Shown: positions 15,052 to 24,718 of the stretch, piece by piece
Layout: each line of letters begins with the position of its first letter
Position numbering within the stretch: the first letter of the stretch is position 1
From: Akkermansia sp.
GTDB lineage: Bacteria > Verrucomicrobiota > Verrucomicrobiia > Verrucomicrobiales > Akkermansiaceae
Length of the DNA: 64,000 nt
Assembly (NCBI GenBank): GCA_017546445.1
Contig: JAFYWX010000027.1
Span: 45,065-109,064, forward strand
Reading direction: 5' to 3'
Notes under the pieces: model-generated
Seen by the model: the letters and a program-made list of their open reading frames with translations, nothing else
Told to the model about the DNA's origin: nothing
Databases searched by the model: none
Made by a program: the position numbers and the translations under genes

Positions 15052-16175
15052 ACTTCCTCCAACGATTTCAGAATTCCCCGGTAAGCCCGCTCAGCGCATT
15101 TTTCCGGGCTGTAATAGTTCACTATCTCCCGGGATTTCTCTCCCATTTCTTTCAAATCGACCAGATGAAAATAAGCCAGAGCCCTTTCAATAGATTCCTG
15201 TATTAACGGATTAAATACTGTCCCATTAACACCTTCTTTTACTAGTTCCGGGTGGCATCCGTTATAACAGGAACAAGCAACGGGCAATCCGCAGGCCATG
15301 GCTTCAGGAACAACAAGACTCCAATTATCCTCTAAAGTAGGTATCACAAATACGTCTGCCTGAGCATAATATTGATGAATCAAATCATAATCAACGGCAC
15401 CGGCAAAAATGGCACCCTCTGCCGGGATGGTCGATAATTTGCCAGATTCCGGGCCATCTCCAACTATGGTTAAGCGGTCACCCGTATATTTTTGCACATG
15501 GAGTTGCCAGGCGCGCAGCAGATACTCAATCCCCTTTACCGCAACCAATCTGCCCACAAACAAATATCTGAGCCCCTGAGCAGGCTCAGAAGTCTTCAAT
15601 AAACCCACTTTGGCAGCTAAAGCTTCACTATCTGCCGCCATAATCCCCTCCTGAATGGCTTTGCCTTTCAGCATCATTGTTGACTCCAGGTAATTGCGAC
15701 ACAGACTGCCGTTCACCAGATATCCTTTTACAAAGTGGTTGATAAACTTTCTATAAGCTAATCTCCACCAGGGGCAATGGCGCTCTGTATGAGCGGTGCG
15801 CTCATAGGCAATTAGCAAGGGAATCTTCAAGCCTGCCGCCCGGACCAATGCCCAGGGTGTCCATTGAAAAAAGCCCTCAGCAATCATAACATCGGCATCT
15901 ATACTTTTCAGGATTTCCGACAGGCCTGCCGGAAATGGAATAGACACACCAGTGCAGGAAAAGCTCCCCTCAGAATCCCCTATTTCCCAGCACGCTTCAT
16001 GTGTCAGACCATGGGCATTTTCTCCCAGAGCCTCCTCAATTTTGCTGATACACCGGGCAGGAACTCTTCCCTTCGAATATACCAGATGGAAATTCCCACT
16101 GCAAATTTCGTTGAGCGCCTTGTAGAAAGGCACTCGGTAGTCCAGAAAAGACGGATTGACCCAAAGCACTTTCAT
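15048..16175 (-). CDS. Glycosyltransferase family 4
   Basis: 375 residues with the GT-B layout: N-terminal acceptor domain (MKVLWVNPSFLDYRVPFYKAL) and C-terminal donor domain from about residue 205 (LRYLFVGRLVAVKGIEYLL, IVGDGPE, TLEDNWSLVVPEAMACGLPV with the E-x7-E motif). It should transfer a sugar from a nucleotide donor to a lipid-linked intermediate on the cytoplasmic membrane face. Donor and linkage cannot be read from sequence. It follows the next upstream transferase by 3 bp and overlaps the split transferase by 4 bp. Confidence 0.88.
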   Translation of the reverse strand: MKVLWVNPSFLDYRVPFYKALNEICSGNFHLVYSKGRVPARCISKIEEALGENAHGLTHEACWEIGDSEGSFSCTGVSIPFPAGLSEILKSIDADVMIAEGFFQWTPWALVRAAGLKIPLLIAYERTAHTERHCPWWRLAYRKFINHFVKGYLVNGSLCRNYLESTMMLKGKAIQEGIMAADSEALAAKVGLLKTSEPAQGLRYLFVGRLVAVKGIEYLLRAWQLHVQKYTGDRLTIVGDGPESGKLSTIPAEGAIFAGAVDYDLIHQYYAQADVFVIPTLEDNWSLVVPEAMACGLPVACSCYNGCHPELVKEGVNGTVFNPLIQESIERALAYFHLVDLKEMGEKSREIVNYYSPEKCAERAYRGILKSLEEV

Positions 16176-16178
16176 GAT

Positions 16179-17366
16179 TTATCTATGTATTACGGATTGA
16201 TAGTAATTTACTGTCGATTCTACAACGCGCGGCATATCGAACTTCCGGCTGACTTTATCTCTCGCAGCGCGCAGAATTTCCCTTCTTTCAGCGCTTGAAA
16301 GAGACAATGCCTTTTCTAGTATTTGCGACAGGATTTGAGCATCCCCTGGAGGGCAGAGAAAGCCATCCTTTTCATCACTTATTATCTCCCCCATTCCCCC
16401 GGATGAACTGGCAACAACTACGCAGCCTGCACTCATGGCCTCCAGACACACAATAGGCATATTATCCCATGTTGAGGGGAAGCAGGCAACCAGGTGGTTT
16501 GCATATATCGTTCTTAATTGCGCTCTTGGAACATTCCCCAGAAAGGTACACCAGCTATACCCTTTTTTCTCTGCATCCTGCTGAAGGTTCTGCCCGAACT
16601 GACCTTGCTTCCCTGCGATGGTAAGTGTTATGTTCCTGCCTCTTTTGCGGAGCAGATTACAGGCCTCCATCAGGTTGCCTACCCCTTTTTCCTGCGCAAC
16701 CGTGCCCACAAACAAAACGGTATCAGCCATGCGATTCTGGTCGCTATCGGCGCCCCATTCCTTCCCCCTCACAGGATTGTAGATGGTTGTGATGTTGGCT
16801 TTATCTACATAAAAATAACGGGATACCCATTCAGCCAGACTTTGTGAACAGGATGTAATATCATTTGTTCTTTGCACCTCACGTTTCTCCATTACGGCAC
16901 ACAACCACTCATGTGCTTTACTCAGGCTGAACTTTCTTATCCCGAATGTGTTCCTGTCCAGTAACGCAGGCGTATGCAGGCGAATGACAATGGGGAGATT
17001 TAATCCATGCAAGGCGTACGATTCTGCACCGAACTCCGGGACTTCAACGATATCTGCATCCTTTATGCTCTTGAGCGCATTTCGCACTTTTCTCCTATAT
17101 GAGAAAAAACGAGTTACACTCCGGAGCTTACGCCATGGGTAAGCTGCTTCAACTGCTGGAATGACAAAGTCTCCACCCGGCAGGCGTATGATTCTCAACT
17201 TGCCAATGCAGTCATCTGAACCAGCTTTTGTATCATCTGCGGCACAGATAACCGTGACCTTATGCCCCAATGCGACCAGAGCATTTGCCATATCCTGCAC
17301 ATAACTGGCTATTCCACCGCCCCGAAGTGTGGGAGGGTATTCTCTACTGATGTATACAATGTGCAT
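16179..17366 (-). CDS. Glycosyltransferase family 4
   Basis: 395 residues. The start MHIVYISREYPPTLRGGGIA has the EYPP and GG(I/A) pattern typical of GT4 acceptor domains. The donor domain shows VLFVGTVAQEKGVGNLMEA, an AGKQGQFG loop, and STWDNMPIVCLEAMSAGCVVVA with E-x7-type spacing. It retains retaining-type GT4 architecture; the sugar is unknown. It lies 10 bp downstream of the GT2 gene in the operon. A relatively AT-rich composition matches the neighbouring transferases. Confidence 0.88.
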   Translation of the reverse strand: MHIVYISREYPPTLRGGGIASYVQDMANALVALGHKVTVICAADDTKAGSDDCIGKLRIIRLPGGDFVIPAVEAAYPWRKLRSVTRFFSYRRKVRNALKSIKDADIVEVPEFGAESYALHGLNLPIVIRLHTPALLDRNTFGIRKFSLSKAHEWLCAVMEKREVQRTNDITSCSQSLAEWVSRYFYVDKANITTIYNPVRGKEWGADSDQNRMADTVLFVGTVAQEKGVGNLMEACNLLRKRGRNITLTIAGKQGQFGQNLQQDAEKKGYSWCTFLGNVPRAQLRTIYANHLVACFPSTWDNMPIVCLEAMSAGCVVVASSSGGMGEIISDEKDGFLCPPGDAQILSQILEKALSLSSAERREILRAARDKVSRKFDMPRVVESTVNYYQSVIHR

Positions 17367-17376
17367 ATGATAGATG

Positions 17377-18300
17377 TTATTTTAATTTAAGGATTAAGGA
17401 AACCACACATGCTGGTAATAGGGATATAAGAAAAAGGGGAAGGAAAGCCTTCCAGGAGCCCCCCCGGGATATCCCTAGCTGGGAATAATGCCTGGCTTTT
17501 TTGTAATTGCCTACTTCCAAGGCTATAACCGCTTGAATTTTTATCCATCGATGAATATATGAACCAATAGCTGGCATATTCCTTCCGTGCAGGTGTTCCA
17601 ATTCCTGCAGGCTTTGTAACACCGGATCCCCTTGCGACATACGCACCGAAGCCTTGCTTCCCACTCCGTCCGGCGGCGTGGAAATAAACTGAGCCAGTAC
17701 GGACCTGGAATAGGCAATTTGTCCCGTACACGCCAATCTGGCCCATGTCAGCAAATCCTCCCCGGATTTGATGCCAGGCGGGAATCCGCCCATGGATTGA
17801 AGTCTCTTTTTTCGCACCATAACTGCCGAGGTCCACAGGGGTGGATTGGAGCAGCTGGCTACTTCAAAATAATTTGAGAGGATACCATCAGTCCCTTCAA
17901 AGGGCAATTTTCGAATAATGCTCGGGTGCACTGAACCATCGGCATGTACAAACTCGTAGCTGCAGGCAAAAACGGTGCATTCAGGGTATTTCTGCGCTAA
18001 TTCATACTGCGTCTGCAGATACTCAGGTTGCCATCGGTCATCGGCATCAAGAAAGGCGATGAAGTCGCAGCGGGCTTCCTCCACTCCGCGGTTACGGGCG
18101 GCGGATACTCCCGCATTATTCTGGTGGAAAACGCGGATACGGTCATCCTTAACCGAATGGACAGCAGACACGCTGCCATCAGTAGAACCATCATTCACCA
18201 CCACAATCTCAAAATTCTGAAAACTCTGTTGCAGGACAGAGCGCAGCGTTTCTGAAATCTGCTTTTCCTTGTTATACAATGGGATAACGATGCTAATCAT
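17377..18300 (-). CDS. Glycosyltransferase family 2
   Basis: 307 residues. A GT-A fold enzyme: ISIVIPLYNKEKQISETL (N-terminal Rossmann strand), VVNDGSTDGS (nucleotide binding), FLDADDRW with the metal-binding DxD (ADAD-type DAD), and GEDLLTWARLA with the ED catalytic base motif typical of inverting GT2. A short hydrophobic C-terminus (PLFLISLLPACVVSLILK) could dock it on the membrane. Inverting transfer onto the growing repeat unit is inferred. Its start overlaps the stop of the polymerase-like gene by 4 bp. Confidence 0.9.
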   Translation of the reverse strand: MISIVIPLYNKEKQISETLRSVLQQSFQNFEIVVVNDGSTDGSVSAVHSVKDDRIRVFHQNNAGVSAARNRGVEEARCDFIAFLDADDRWQPEYLQTQYELAQKYPECTVFACSYEFVHADGSVHPSIIRKLPFEGTDGILSNYFEVASCSNPPLWTSAVMVRKKRLQSMGGFPPGIKSGEDLLTWARLACTGQIAYSRSVLAQFISTPPDGVGSKASVRMSQGDPVLQSLQELEHLHGRNMPAIGSYIHRWIKIQAVIALEVGNYKKARHYSQLGISRGGSWKAFLPLFLISLLPACVVSLILKLK

Positions 18301-19595
18301 GCCAGCAATCCTTTCTTTCCGGCTTTAAGGAGCCCCAGCGTCATCCCATAGAAACCAAAGGGATAACTCAGGGTGCACATGGAGTAATTCACGACATTGT
18401 CCGAATACATGGTTACCGCAACGCCGGCCATGGATGAGCCTGCCGTAATAGCGCAGATTTTTATCCATCTGATGTTAGAACGGCGGAAGATGACAAAGGC
18501 ATGTGTTATCATCAATGTTACGGAACTATAGTACATCCAGAGGGCCACAAGGCCATTGTCGCATTTCATCTGCACAATATCGCTATGCAGCACTTTAAGT
18601 CCGCCGAAAAGGAAGTTGTTGTAGAAATGATGCTGCGCTGCACCCGTGCCGCTTCCCTGTATTTCCTTATCCTTGTAGAAGCGTTCCTCAAAGTATTCCC
18701 ACATGGCAAAGCGGGCGTTACTTTCAATATTATCCTGATTCACCCTGCCATTCACGAAATCGGTCAGCGTCACCGTATCGTCCTTGAACATTTTCTGCTT
18801 CACTGCTGGTACATAGAACACGCAGGCAATGCCGAGCACGGCAATCAGTGCAATCACAGGCACTGCCTTGATTTTGTAGCGGAACAGGGAGAATACCATC
18901 AGCCCCGCTGCTGTTCCCATGATACTGGTGCGGAACACCCAGAGAATGCAGGGAAGGATGAACAGAATAGCATAAAGCAGGTTTTTCCGTTCTCTGCCAA
19001 GGTAAAAATACACAGCAAGAGAGAACATGCAGATGCTGATATAATTGATGGCCCGGGCGGTGCTATACCAGAATACACCAGGGAACAGCATATGCTCGAC
19101 AAACGTAAAGGTAATCAGCCATGCTGCCAGCGCTACGGTACGGGCACCCAGAGCCGCCTTCAACATCACCTCTGGGCGTCGTACTACTGCCGAGGCCGCC
19201 AGACAAACCACCAGGGGGTACAGGTATTTCAGCATGACACGCACGCCGAATGCGGGCGCGGGCGAATAAAAACAACCCACGCCCAGCCAGAGCATGAAGA
19301 TGATATAGCAGATGACCGGGAGAGGGAAAGCAGGTTTCCCCTTGGCATAGGAAAGGCACAGAAGGCAGAATATCTCCAGTGTCAGCAGGCGCAGCGCCAT
19401 TAAATCCAGACCTGCAGGCGCCGAAAGAGCAAGCAGTCCCGTAGAAAAGAGCAGAGTCCAGAACATCTCGGGACCACTGAAGGTGAGGATTTCACTCTGG
19501 AGCAGGGGATGCTTCACCTTTCTGCTGCGGCGTTGGAGATACTGCAGCAAGAGCATCGTGATAATCAGGAAATAGAGATAATTCAGAGCAATCAT
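18297..19595 (-). CDS. O-antigen polymerase/ligase-like membrane protein (Wzy candidate)
   Basis: 432 residues with about 10-12 hydrophobic helices and one long soluble loop (about 240-330, KMFKDDTVTLTDFVNGRVNQ region). This topology and its position among transferases and a flippase fit the O-antigen polymerase/ligase (WzyC) family, which joins repeat units in the periplasm. The loop contains NARFAMWEYFEERF, a W-x2-x motif region often seen in this family. No other gene in the cluster looks like a polymerase, so it is the best Wzy candidate. It overlaps both neighbours by 4 bp. Confidence 0.78.
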   Translation of the reverse strand: MIALNYLYFLIITMLLLQYLQRRSRKVKHPLLQSEILTFSGPEMFWTLLFSTGLLALSAPAGLDLMALRLLTLEIFCLLCLSYAKGKPAFPLPVICYIIFMLWLGVGCFYSPAPAFGVRVMLKYLYPLVVCLAASAVVRRPEVMLKAALGARTVALAAWLITFTFVEHMLFPGVFWYSTARAINYISICMFSLAVYFYLGRERKNLLYAILFILPCILWVFRTSIMGTAAGLMVFSLFRYKIKAVPVIALIAVLGIACVFYVPAVKQKMFKDDTVTLTDFVNGRVNQDNIESNARFAMWEYFEERFYKDKEIQGSGTGAAQHHFYNNFLFGGLKVLHSDIVQMKCDNGLVALWMYYSSVTLMITHAFVIFRRSNIRWIKICAITAGSSMAGVAVTMYSDNVVNYSMCTLSYPFGFYGMTLGLLKAGKKGLLA

Positions 19596-20707
19596 TTTAC
19601 TTTTTCGTAGAGGTCTGATATCAATTCTGTGTACCGGGGCATGGTGAACCAGCTGGCGCGTTGCAGCGCCCTTTCAGATTTGCGGGTATAGGTGGCTTCA
19701 TCCTGCAGGATGTGTGTGGTTGATTCTGCCAGTGCGTGCACATTCTCCGTTTCGCACAGCAACCCACAATCTGCCGCCACCAGCTCAGGAAGCCCGCCTG
19801 CCTTGCTGGCCACCACTGGGCAGGCTCTGGCCATGGCTTCCAGTGCACTCAGCCCGAACCCCTCGCTTCGCGATGGCATCCAGAACAAATCGATGCGGTC
19901 GTAATAGGCGGGAAGCTTTTCCTGCGCCTGGCATCCAGCCCACTCCACCTTGCCGGCAAGCCCCATGGCCTCGGCCTGTGCCTTCATCTGAGACAACAGC
20001 GAACCATCGCCCACCACCAGCAGGTGCGCCAGGGGTATCTTTTTCAGCACCTTGGCAAAGGCTGGGATAACCAGATCCATTCCCTTGATGTGCTCCATGC
20101 GGCTCACCACACCGATAACGGGGGACTCGGGCAATATGGTGCGAAACTCTTTTGCCAGGGCCATGTGCTCCGGCAAGGAATTATGGATAGTCAGGTGGTC
20201 ATGCTTCCTGATTTTCGTTTCCGGGGTGAATAATCGGGCTGTTCCGAAGAGCTCTCTCTCCGCTCTTGTGGTGATGCAGGTAAAGACATCTGCCACATGC
20301 CGCTGAATGAAATGCAGAAGGTGAAGGGAGTTATACATGCGGGCATCGGTATGAACCGTGGCGATGATGTGAGGTACACCCAGCAGCCTGAGTAAGGCAC
20401 AAGGCTGCGCCCCGGGGGCCATATACTGCACATGGGCCACTTCCGGTCCGTGTTGCTTCACCAGACGGCGTAGCCCTCGATACAGGAATAGTAATCCCCG
20501 CCAGCCACCCACGCGTCTGGCTTCAGGCTGCATCAGCTCCACCTCTGCCCCTGCTGCGCGATAGCGGGCAACCATGGCATCGGTCCATTCAAAATAGCAG
20601 GCAAGCACCACACGATGTTTTCCTGCCACCAGAGCGCGGACAAGATTCAAGGTCTGAATCTCTGTGCCACCAGTCAGCAGACAGGGTATGCAGACCAGTA
20701 TGTTCAT
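19592..20707 (-). CDS. Glycosyltransferase family 4
   Basis: 371 residues. [20 protein letters not shown] carries the GG(T/A)E acceptor-loop motif. HVQYMAPGAQPCALLRLLG and ATVHTD continue the acceptor domain. The donor domain shows VIGVVSRMEHIKGMDLVI, VVGDGSL and SRSEGFGLSALEAMARACPV with the E-x7-E motif. This is a complete retaining GT4 enzyme for exopolysaccharide repeat-unit synthesis. GC content appears higher than in the flanking transferases, so the operon may be a mosaic. It overlaps genes on both sides by 4 bp. Confidence 0.88.
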   Translation of the reverse strand: MNILVCIPCLLTGGTEIQTLNLVRALVAGKHRVVLACYFEWTDAMVARYRAAGAEVELMQPEARRVGGWRGLLFLYRGLRRLVKQHGPEVAHVQYMAPGAQPCALLRLLGVPHIIATVHTDARMYNSLHLLHFIQRHVADVFTCITTRAERELFGTARLFTPETKIRKHDHLTIHNSLPEHMALAKEFRTILPESPVIGVVSRMEHIKGMDLVIPAFAKVLKKIPLAHLLVVGDGSLLSQMKAQAEAMGLAGKVEWAGCQAQEKLPAYYDRIDLFWMPSRSEGFGLSALEAMARACPVVASKAGGLPELVAADCGLLCETENVHALAESTTHILQDEATYTRKSERALQRASWFTMPRYTELISDLYEKVK

Positions 20708-21858
20708 AACGTGATATTCAATGCTTTAAGGTAGCTATTCACTGTCTGCTGCGCCACATTATCCCATGTAAATTCTGCTGCGCGCTTTCTCCCTTTTCTT
20801 CCCGTTTCAGCACAATCCACCTCGCCGCGTTCAAAGCGCTGCATGGTTTCTATCAATGAATGTTCGATGGGCTCATCCAGATAAATGGCAGCATCGCCGC
20901 CCACTTCAGGTAGCGAGCTGTTTCTACATGTCACCGCCGGGATACCGCACGCCATGGCTTCAAGCACAGGCAACCCGAATCCCTCATACGAGCTCGGGTT
21001 GAACGCCGCGACCGCGCCCTGATACAGCATAACCAAATCTGTTTCAGATACGCCGGATAAGAGATGAATCCTCGCAGCGAATCCGCTTTTGTGTATCTCC
21101 TCAACAAGGGCGGAAGGAGGATTTTCCCACACCATGACCAGGTCATGGCTCACGGGAGCAGAACGATTTAACTCAATATAGCTCCGCACGAGTATATCTG
21201 ATCGCTTTCGTTCTGCGTTGCACGATACGCTCAGGAAATAGGGATTCCTTACCTTAAATCTGCCAGCCATGTTCATTCTCACCGCGTTGATATCATCTGC
21301 GGGGGTGAACACATTATGCGAAATCCCCCATGGAATGACATCAATCGATTCCGGACTCACTGACATAGTCTCCACGATGTCCTTCCTGGAATGCTCAGAG
21401 CAGGTTACTATTCTGCGGCAGCGGCGAACGAAGGGCGGCACCATTATTCGCATGGCTGCATGACTGAATGCCTTCTCCTCTATTTTCATGAATAAAGCAT
21501 CATGAAGCGTTGCGATGCACTTCTCGGGGCTGCGGACATGCTCAAAATTGTGCGGGATGTGCATCAGATTATACCCCGTCATCCACTCCCGTATGGGGGT
21601 GCGTGCTATCATCATATTCCATTTCTCCCGATGCGGAAGATAGAGATGGAATCCCTTGAACCGGGTTTGAAGGTTTCTTGCCCCCACACCTTTCATATTC
21701 TGAGAAAACAGCGCTATATCTACTGGCAAATCTCCAATGGAATTCAACGCCTTCACCAGTTCCAGCGTGGTGCGTCCTATACCATTCGAACGGCCTGTCA
21801 CGTAGTATGGGATAACGGAGTTGATATCAATCAGTACTTTTTTCTTCTGTTGTTTCAT
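20704..21858 (-). CDS. Glycosyltransferase family 4 (mannosyltransferase-like)
   Basis: 384 residues from ATG 21858, which overlaps the upstream stop as ATGA. A frame-open extension to 21945 lies inside the upstream gene and is rejected. The N-terminus [20 protein letters not shown] and the [13 protein letters not shown] segment resemble WbdB/MtfB-like GT4 enzymes. The donor domain shows [41 protein letters not shown] sequence ([19 protein letters not shown] here) with E-x7-E, and [13 protein letters not shown] mannosyl-type activity is suggested only by the family neighbourhood. Confidence 0.86.
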   Translation of the reverse strand: MKQQKKKVLIDINSVIPYYVTGRSNGIGRTTLELVKALNSIGDLPVDIALFSQNMKGVGARNLQTRFKGFHLYLPHREKWNMMIARTPIREWMTGYNLMHIPHNFEHVRSPEKCIATLHDALFMKIEEKAFSHAAMRIMVPPFVRRCRRIVTCSEHSRKDIVETMSVSPESIDVIPWGISHNVFTPADDINAVRMNMAGRFKVRNPYFLSVSCNAERKRSDILVRSYIELNRSAPVSHDLVMVWENPPSALVEEIHKSGFAARIHLLSGVSETDLVMLYQGAVAAFNPSSYEGFGLPVLEAMACGIPAVTCRNSSLPEVGGDAAIYLDEPIEHSLIETMQRFERGEVDCAETGRKGRKRAAEFTWDNVAQQTVNSYLKALNITL

Positions 21859-23141
21859 CGTTTTTCGGCTACGTGGTGATATGCCTGCAATACCTGTCTG
21901 GCGTGTTCCTCCAGTCTGATATATCCTTTGTAAGCGGGACTGCACGCCGGCAGATTCTGGTGTATTTTTTCCATAGCATCCTTCATTTCATTGACCGAGT
22001 CTGCCATAATCAACCAACCATTTCTGCCTTCCTTAATCTGCTGTTCCGCGCCCCCACAACGTGTAGACAACACCCATTTGCCAGCAGATAATGCTTCAGA
22101 TATGTTGAGCCCAAAAGTTTCCAGACAAATGGATGGGTTGATAAGAATATGGTAGTGCTTCGTATGCTCTGCAACTTCAGTTTCGGGCTGTTTACCATGC
22201 CATATGATGCGCGTATCAGATGCTGACTCCCGTTGCAATTGCTCCATATACCGCATCTCTGATGCCGTTTCCGTACCGCCTATGACATGCAATTCTGCAT
22301 TCGCACTGGGAATCTGCATAAATGCTTTTATCAGAACATGTAACCCCTTTACATAATTGATTCGCCCAACATAATAAAACTTAATCTTCCCGTCTGTCAC
22401 TGCTGGATATTCTGGTGCATTAGCTGGAATATCCACTCCGTGGGGTATCACAGTTATCTTATCTCTTATCAGACCATTTCTCTGCATCGCATCAGCTATG
22501 GCCTGAGATGGGGCGATGATGATATCGCCGTTGGCGCAGAGTGAGTTCCACTCCTTCAGTTTGTTCTGTATCTGGCAGGCCGCCTGGGCCACAGGGGTTA
22601 CAAGCGGCATGAACGGAAGCCGATTCATGAGTTTTCCTGCTTTGAGGTATAGCGAGTGAGGTAGCCATCTCATGAGCGGGTGCGCCAATTTCCCCCATCG
22701 GATGTTGTTCAACACACAGCCAAGACAGCACTTGATGCTGGCAGGGCATGAGCATATTCTGCCCTCATCATTTAATAAGGCCCCGGCCGGACACAGAATC
22801 CCCCCGTGATGCGCAGTCACTACACATGGGATGGCCATGGCCTTGCAGACTTCTGCTGCCTGGGCTTTCATGCCATGTGCGTGGACAACATCCGGCCGGA
22901 CTCTTTGAATGACCTGTGCTAATTCATTCCTGAATCCGGCCTCCGGAATGCCATATACCCGCACGCCGTCCAGGAATGTTTGCTTTACCTCTTTGCGTGC
23001 GGATGGCGACACCACGCAAACCTCTACACCCTGAATCTGCTGTAAGGTGTGAACCAGGCGGCGCACATACACCTGTCCACCTCCATAGGTGGACGCGTAT
23101 TCTCCGGATGCTATCTGTAAAACCTTCATACTTTTTTGCAT
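21855..23141 (-). CDS. Glycosyltransferase family 4 with cysteine-rich insert
   Basis: 428 residues. KVLQIASGEYASTYGGGQVY opens the acceptor domain. Between about residues 108 and 145 lies a Cys-rich insert (GGILCPAGALLNDEGRICSC, then CCLGC) with six or more cysteines. A similar Cys cluster occurs in a known subset of capsule GT4 proteins and may bind metal or stabilise the loop. The donor domain has FYYVGRINYVKGLHVLI, VIGGTET and LNISEALSAGKWVLSTR. A second in-frame ATG 12 bp downstream is an alternative start. It is the first transferase after the WecG-like gene, 9 bp away. Confidence 0.87.
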   Translation of the reverse strand: MQKSMKVLQIASGEYASTYGGGQVYVRRLVHTLQQIQGVEVCVVSPSARKEVKQTFLDGVRVYGIPEAGFRNELAQVIQRVRPDVVHAHGMKAQAAEVCKAMAIPCVVTAHHGGILCPAGALLNDEGRICSCPASIKCCLGCVLNNIRWGKLAHPLMRWLPHSLYLKAGKLMNRLPFMPLVTPVAQAACQIQNKLKEWNSLCANGDIIIAPSQAIADAMQRNGLIRDKITVIPHGVDIPANAPEYPAVTDGKIKFYYVGRINYVKGLHVLIKAFMQIPSANAELHVIGGTETASEMRYMEQLQRESASDTRIIWHGKQPETEVAEHTKHYHILINPSICLETFGLNISEALSAGKWVLSTRCGGAEQQIKEGRNGWLIMADSVNEMKDAMEKIHQNLPACSPAYKGYIRLEEHARQVLQAYHHVAEKR

Positions 23142-23150
23142 TCGATGATG

Positions 23151-23894
23151 TTACGGTGATTGCCGTGCGTTCCTGTTAGATAGCTCCCTGCGATAGATAG
23201 CGGGAAGGGTGGTGACAATCCTCCAGCAGCGGCGGAATTGCTTGCGGGGCTCGGTGAGGAGGCGCCAGGCGAACTCGAGGTGCAGGCGGACGATGAGGGC
23301 GGGCGCGCGGCGGATGTGTCCGCTGTAGAAATTGAAGACGGCTCCGACGCCGAGCATGACGCCGCGGCGGAGGTGGGGGCGGAGTCTCTGCATGAACTGC
23401 TCCTGCTTGGGGGCACCAAGGGCTACCCAGATGATGTCCACCTCCTGCTGTTCCAGCGAGGCTGCGATGGCTGGGTAGTCGAAGTTCTCGACCGTGCAGA
23501 ACGGAAGCTCGGTGAATGGCATGTCTGCCACGGCGGGATTCCATGCTGAAATGGCGGAGCGGAGGTCGGCATGGGTGGCCGTGTCTGTACCAAGGAATGC
23601 CATGCGATATGCTCCGGCGGTGATGATATCATGGAATATCTGAGCCCCGCAGTATTGCTTTCTATCAATACCATAAAGCTGCCTGAGGTAGAGGGGGACC
23701 CAGCCGCTGTCGCAGATGGAGAAGAGGGACTCGCCCACGGTGGCACGATAGGCTGCATCCCGGTGCACCATGGTGAGAATGTTGCCATCCGCCACGCAGA
23801 TGTAGGCGGATTGATTTTTTGCCAAGGCCTTGCGGATACCTGCATGGACAGCTGCGGGGTCAAACTCGTAGCGGATCTGGAAGTATGTTTCCAC
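23151..23894 (-). CDS. WecG/TagA/CpsF-family glycosyltransferase (GT26)
   Basis: 247 residues from a GTG start at 23894. Family motifs are clear: ICVADGNILTMVHRD, then SICDSGWVP, VALGAPKQEQF, GVGAVFNFYSGHIRRAP, and EFAWRLLTEPRKQFRR at the C-terminus. GT26 enzymes add the second sugar (ManNAc or N-acetylmannosaminuronate in known cases) to undecaprenyl-diphosphate-linked HexNAc. Here it directly follows the initiating sugar transferase (6-bp gap), which fits that order. The membrane-binding C-terminal helix of the family is present. Confidence 0.92.
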   Translation of the reverse strand: METYFQIRYEFDPAAVHAGIRKALAKNQSAYICVADGNILTMVHRDAAYRATVGESLFSICDSGWVPLYLRQLYGIDRKQYCGAQIFHDIITAGAYRMAFLGTDTATHADLRSAISAWNPAVADMPFTELPFCTVENFDYPAIAASLEQQEVDIIWVALGAPKQEQFMQRLRPHLRRGVMLGVGAVFNFYSGHIRRAPALIVRLHLEFAWRLLTEPRKQFRRCWRIVTTLPAIYRRELSNRNARQSP

Positions 23895-23900
23895 GTGAAA

Positions 23901-24638
23901 TCAGTTCTGTTCCGGGGTTTTACTGTTCTTGAGAGAAGCCATGTTGACGTGCGACAGCGCATCGGGGCGCTGTTCAATACCATCGCGACAGAGGACCTTG
24001 TAGAGGGTGTAGACACAGATTTTGAGGTCGAGAATAAAGGAGAGCCGTTTCTGATAGCGCAGGTCGTAGAAGACACGCTGACGGAAGGTGAGGTTGTTCC
24101 GCCCCTGAATCTGCGCCAGACCAGAGATACCAGGGCGGATGCGCATGCGGTGGCGGCGCACGCCGATGGGGAATGTTTCCATCTGCTCCGGCACCCAGGG
24201 GCGCGGGCCGATGAAGCTCATATGCCCCATAAGCACGTTGAGAAGCTCCGGTAGTTCATCCAGCGAGGTGCCGCGCAGGATTTTACCGATGAAGGTGATG
24301 CGTTCTTCCTCCGGCAGAAGTTCACCCGCAGCATCGCGTTCATTGGTCATGGTGCGGAATTTGAGCACGGCGAAGGGTTTGAGGTTTCTCCCGATGCGAA
24401 TCTGGCGAAAGAAGGGATTTCCGCCCTGGCAGATGATGAGCATCAGCGTAATGAGCAGCAGCAGTGGCGAAATGCAGATGAGGCCTGCTAAGGCCGCGAT
24501 GAAGTCACAGGGGCGTTTGTAGGCATGTGCCCAGGCCTGACCTGGGCGGCCGAGCCGGATATCGATATCATGCTGTACTGGTTCCTGGGTATAGGGTATC
24601 GTGTCGGGTACAGCTGTGGCGCTTTGCGTGGAATTCAT
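23901..24638 (-). CDS. Initiating sugar-phosphate transferase (WcaJ/WbaP C-terminal type)
   Basis: 245 residues. One N-terminal hydrophobic helix (about 45-75, FIAALAGLICISPLLLLITL) is followed by the bacterial sugar transferase domain: FRQIRIGRNLKPFAVLKFRTM, then LRGTSLDELPELLNVL, MSFIGPRPW and RPGISGLAQIQGR. This monotopic phosphoglycosyl transferase class loads the first sugar-1-phosphate onto undecaprenyl phosphate and so starts repeat-unit synthesis. The short form lacks the four-helix N-terminal part of WbaP. An 80-bp gap separates it from the phosphatase gene upstream. Confidence 0.93.
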   Translation of the reverse strand: MNSTQSATAVPDTIPYTQEPVQHDIDIRLGRPGQAWAHAYKRPCDFIAALAGLICISPLLLLITLMLIICQGGNPFFRQIRIGRNLKPFAVLKFRTMTNERDAAGELLPEEERITFIGKILRGTSLDELPELLNVLMGHMSFIGPRPWVPEQMETFPIGVRRHRMRIRPGISGLAQIQGRNNLTFRQRVFYDLRYQKRLSFILDLKICVYTLYKVLCRDGIEQRPDALSHVNMASLKNSKTPEQN

Positions 24639-24718
24639 AGGGTGAACAGGGGGGTATGTTGTTCTGGAGTATGGGGTTGGGTTGGGAGAACATGGGTAGG
24701 GCTGTCTTAAAAGGTGGT

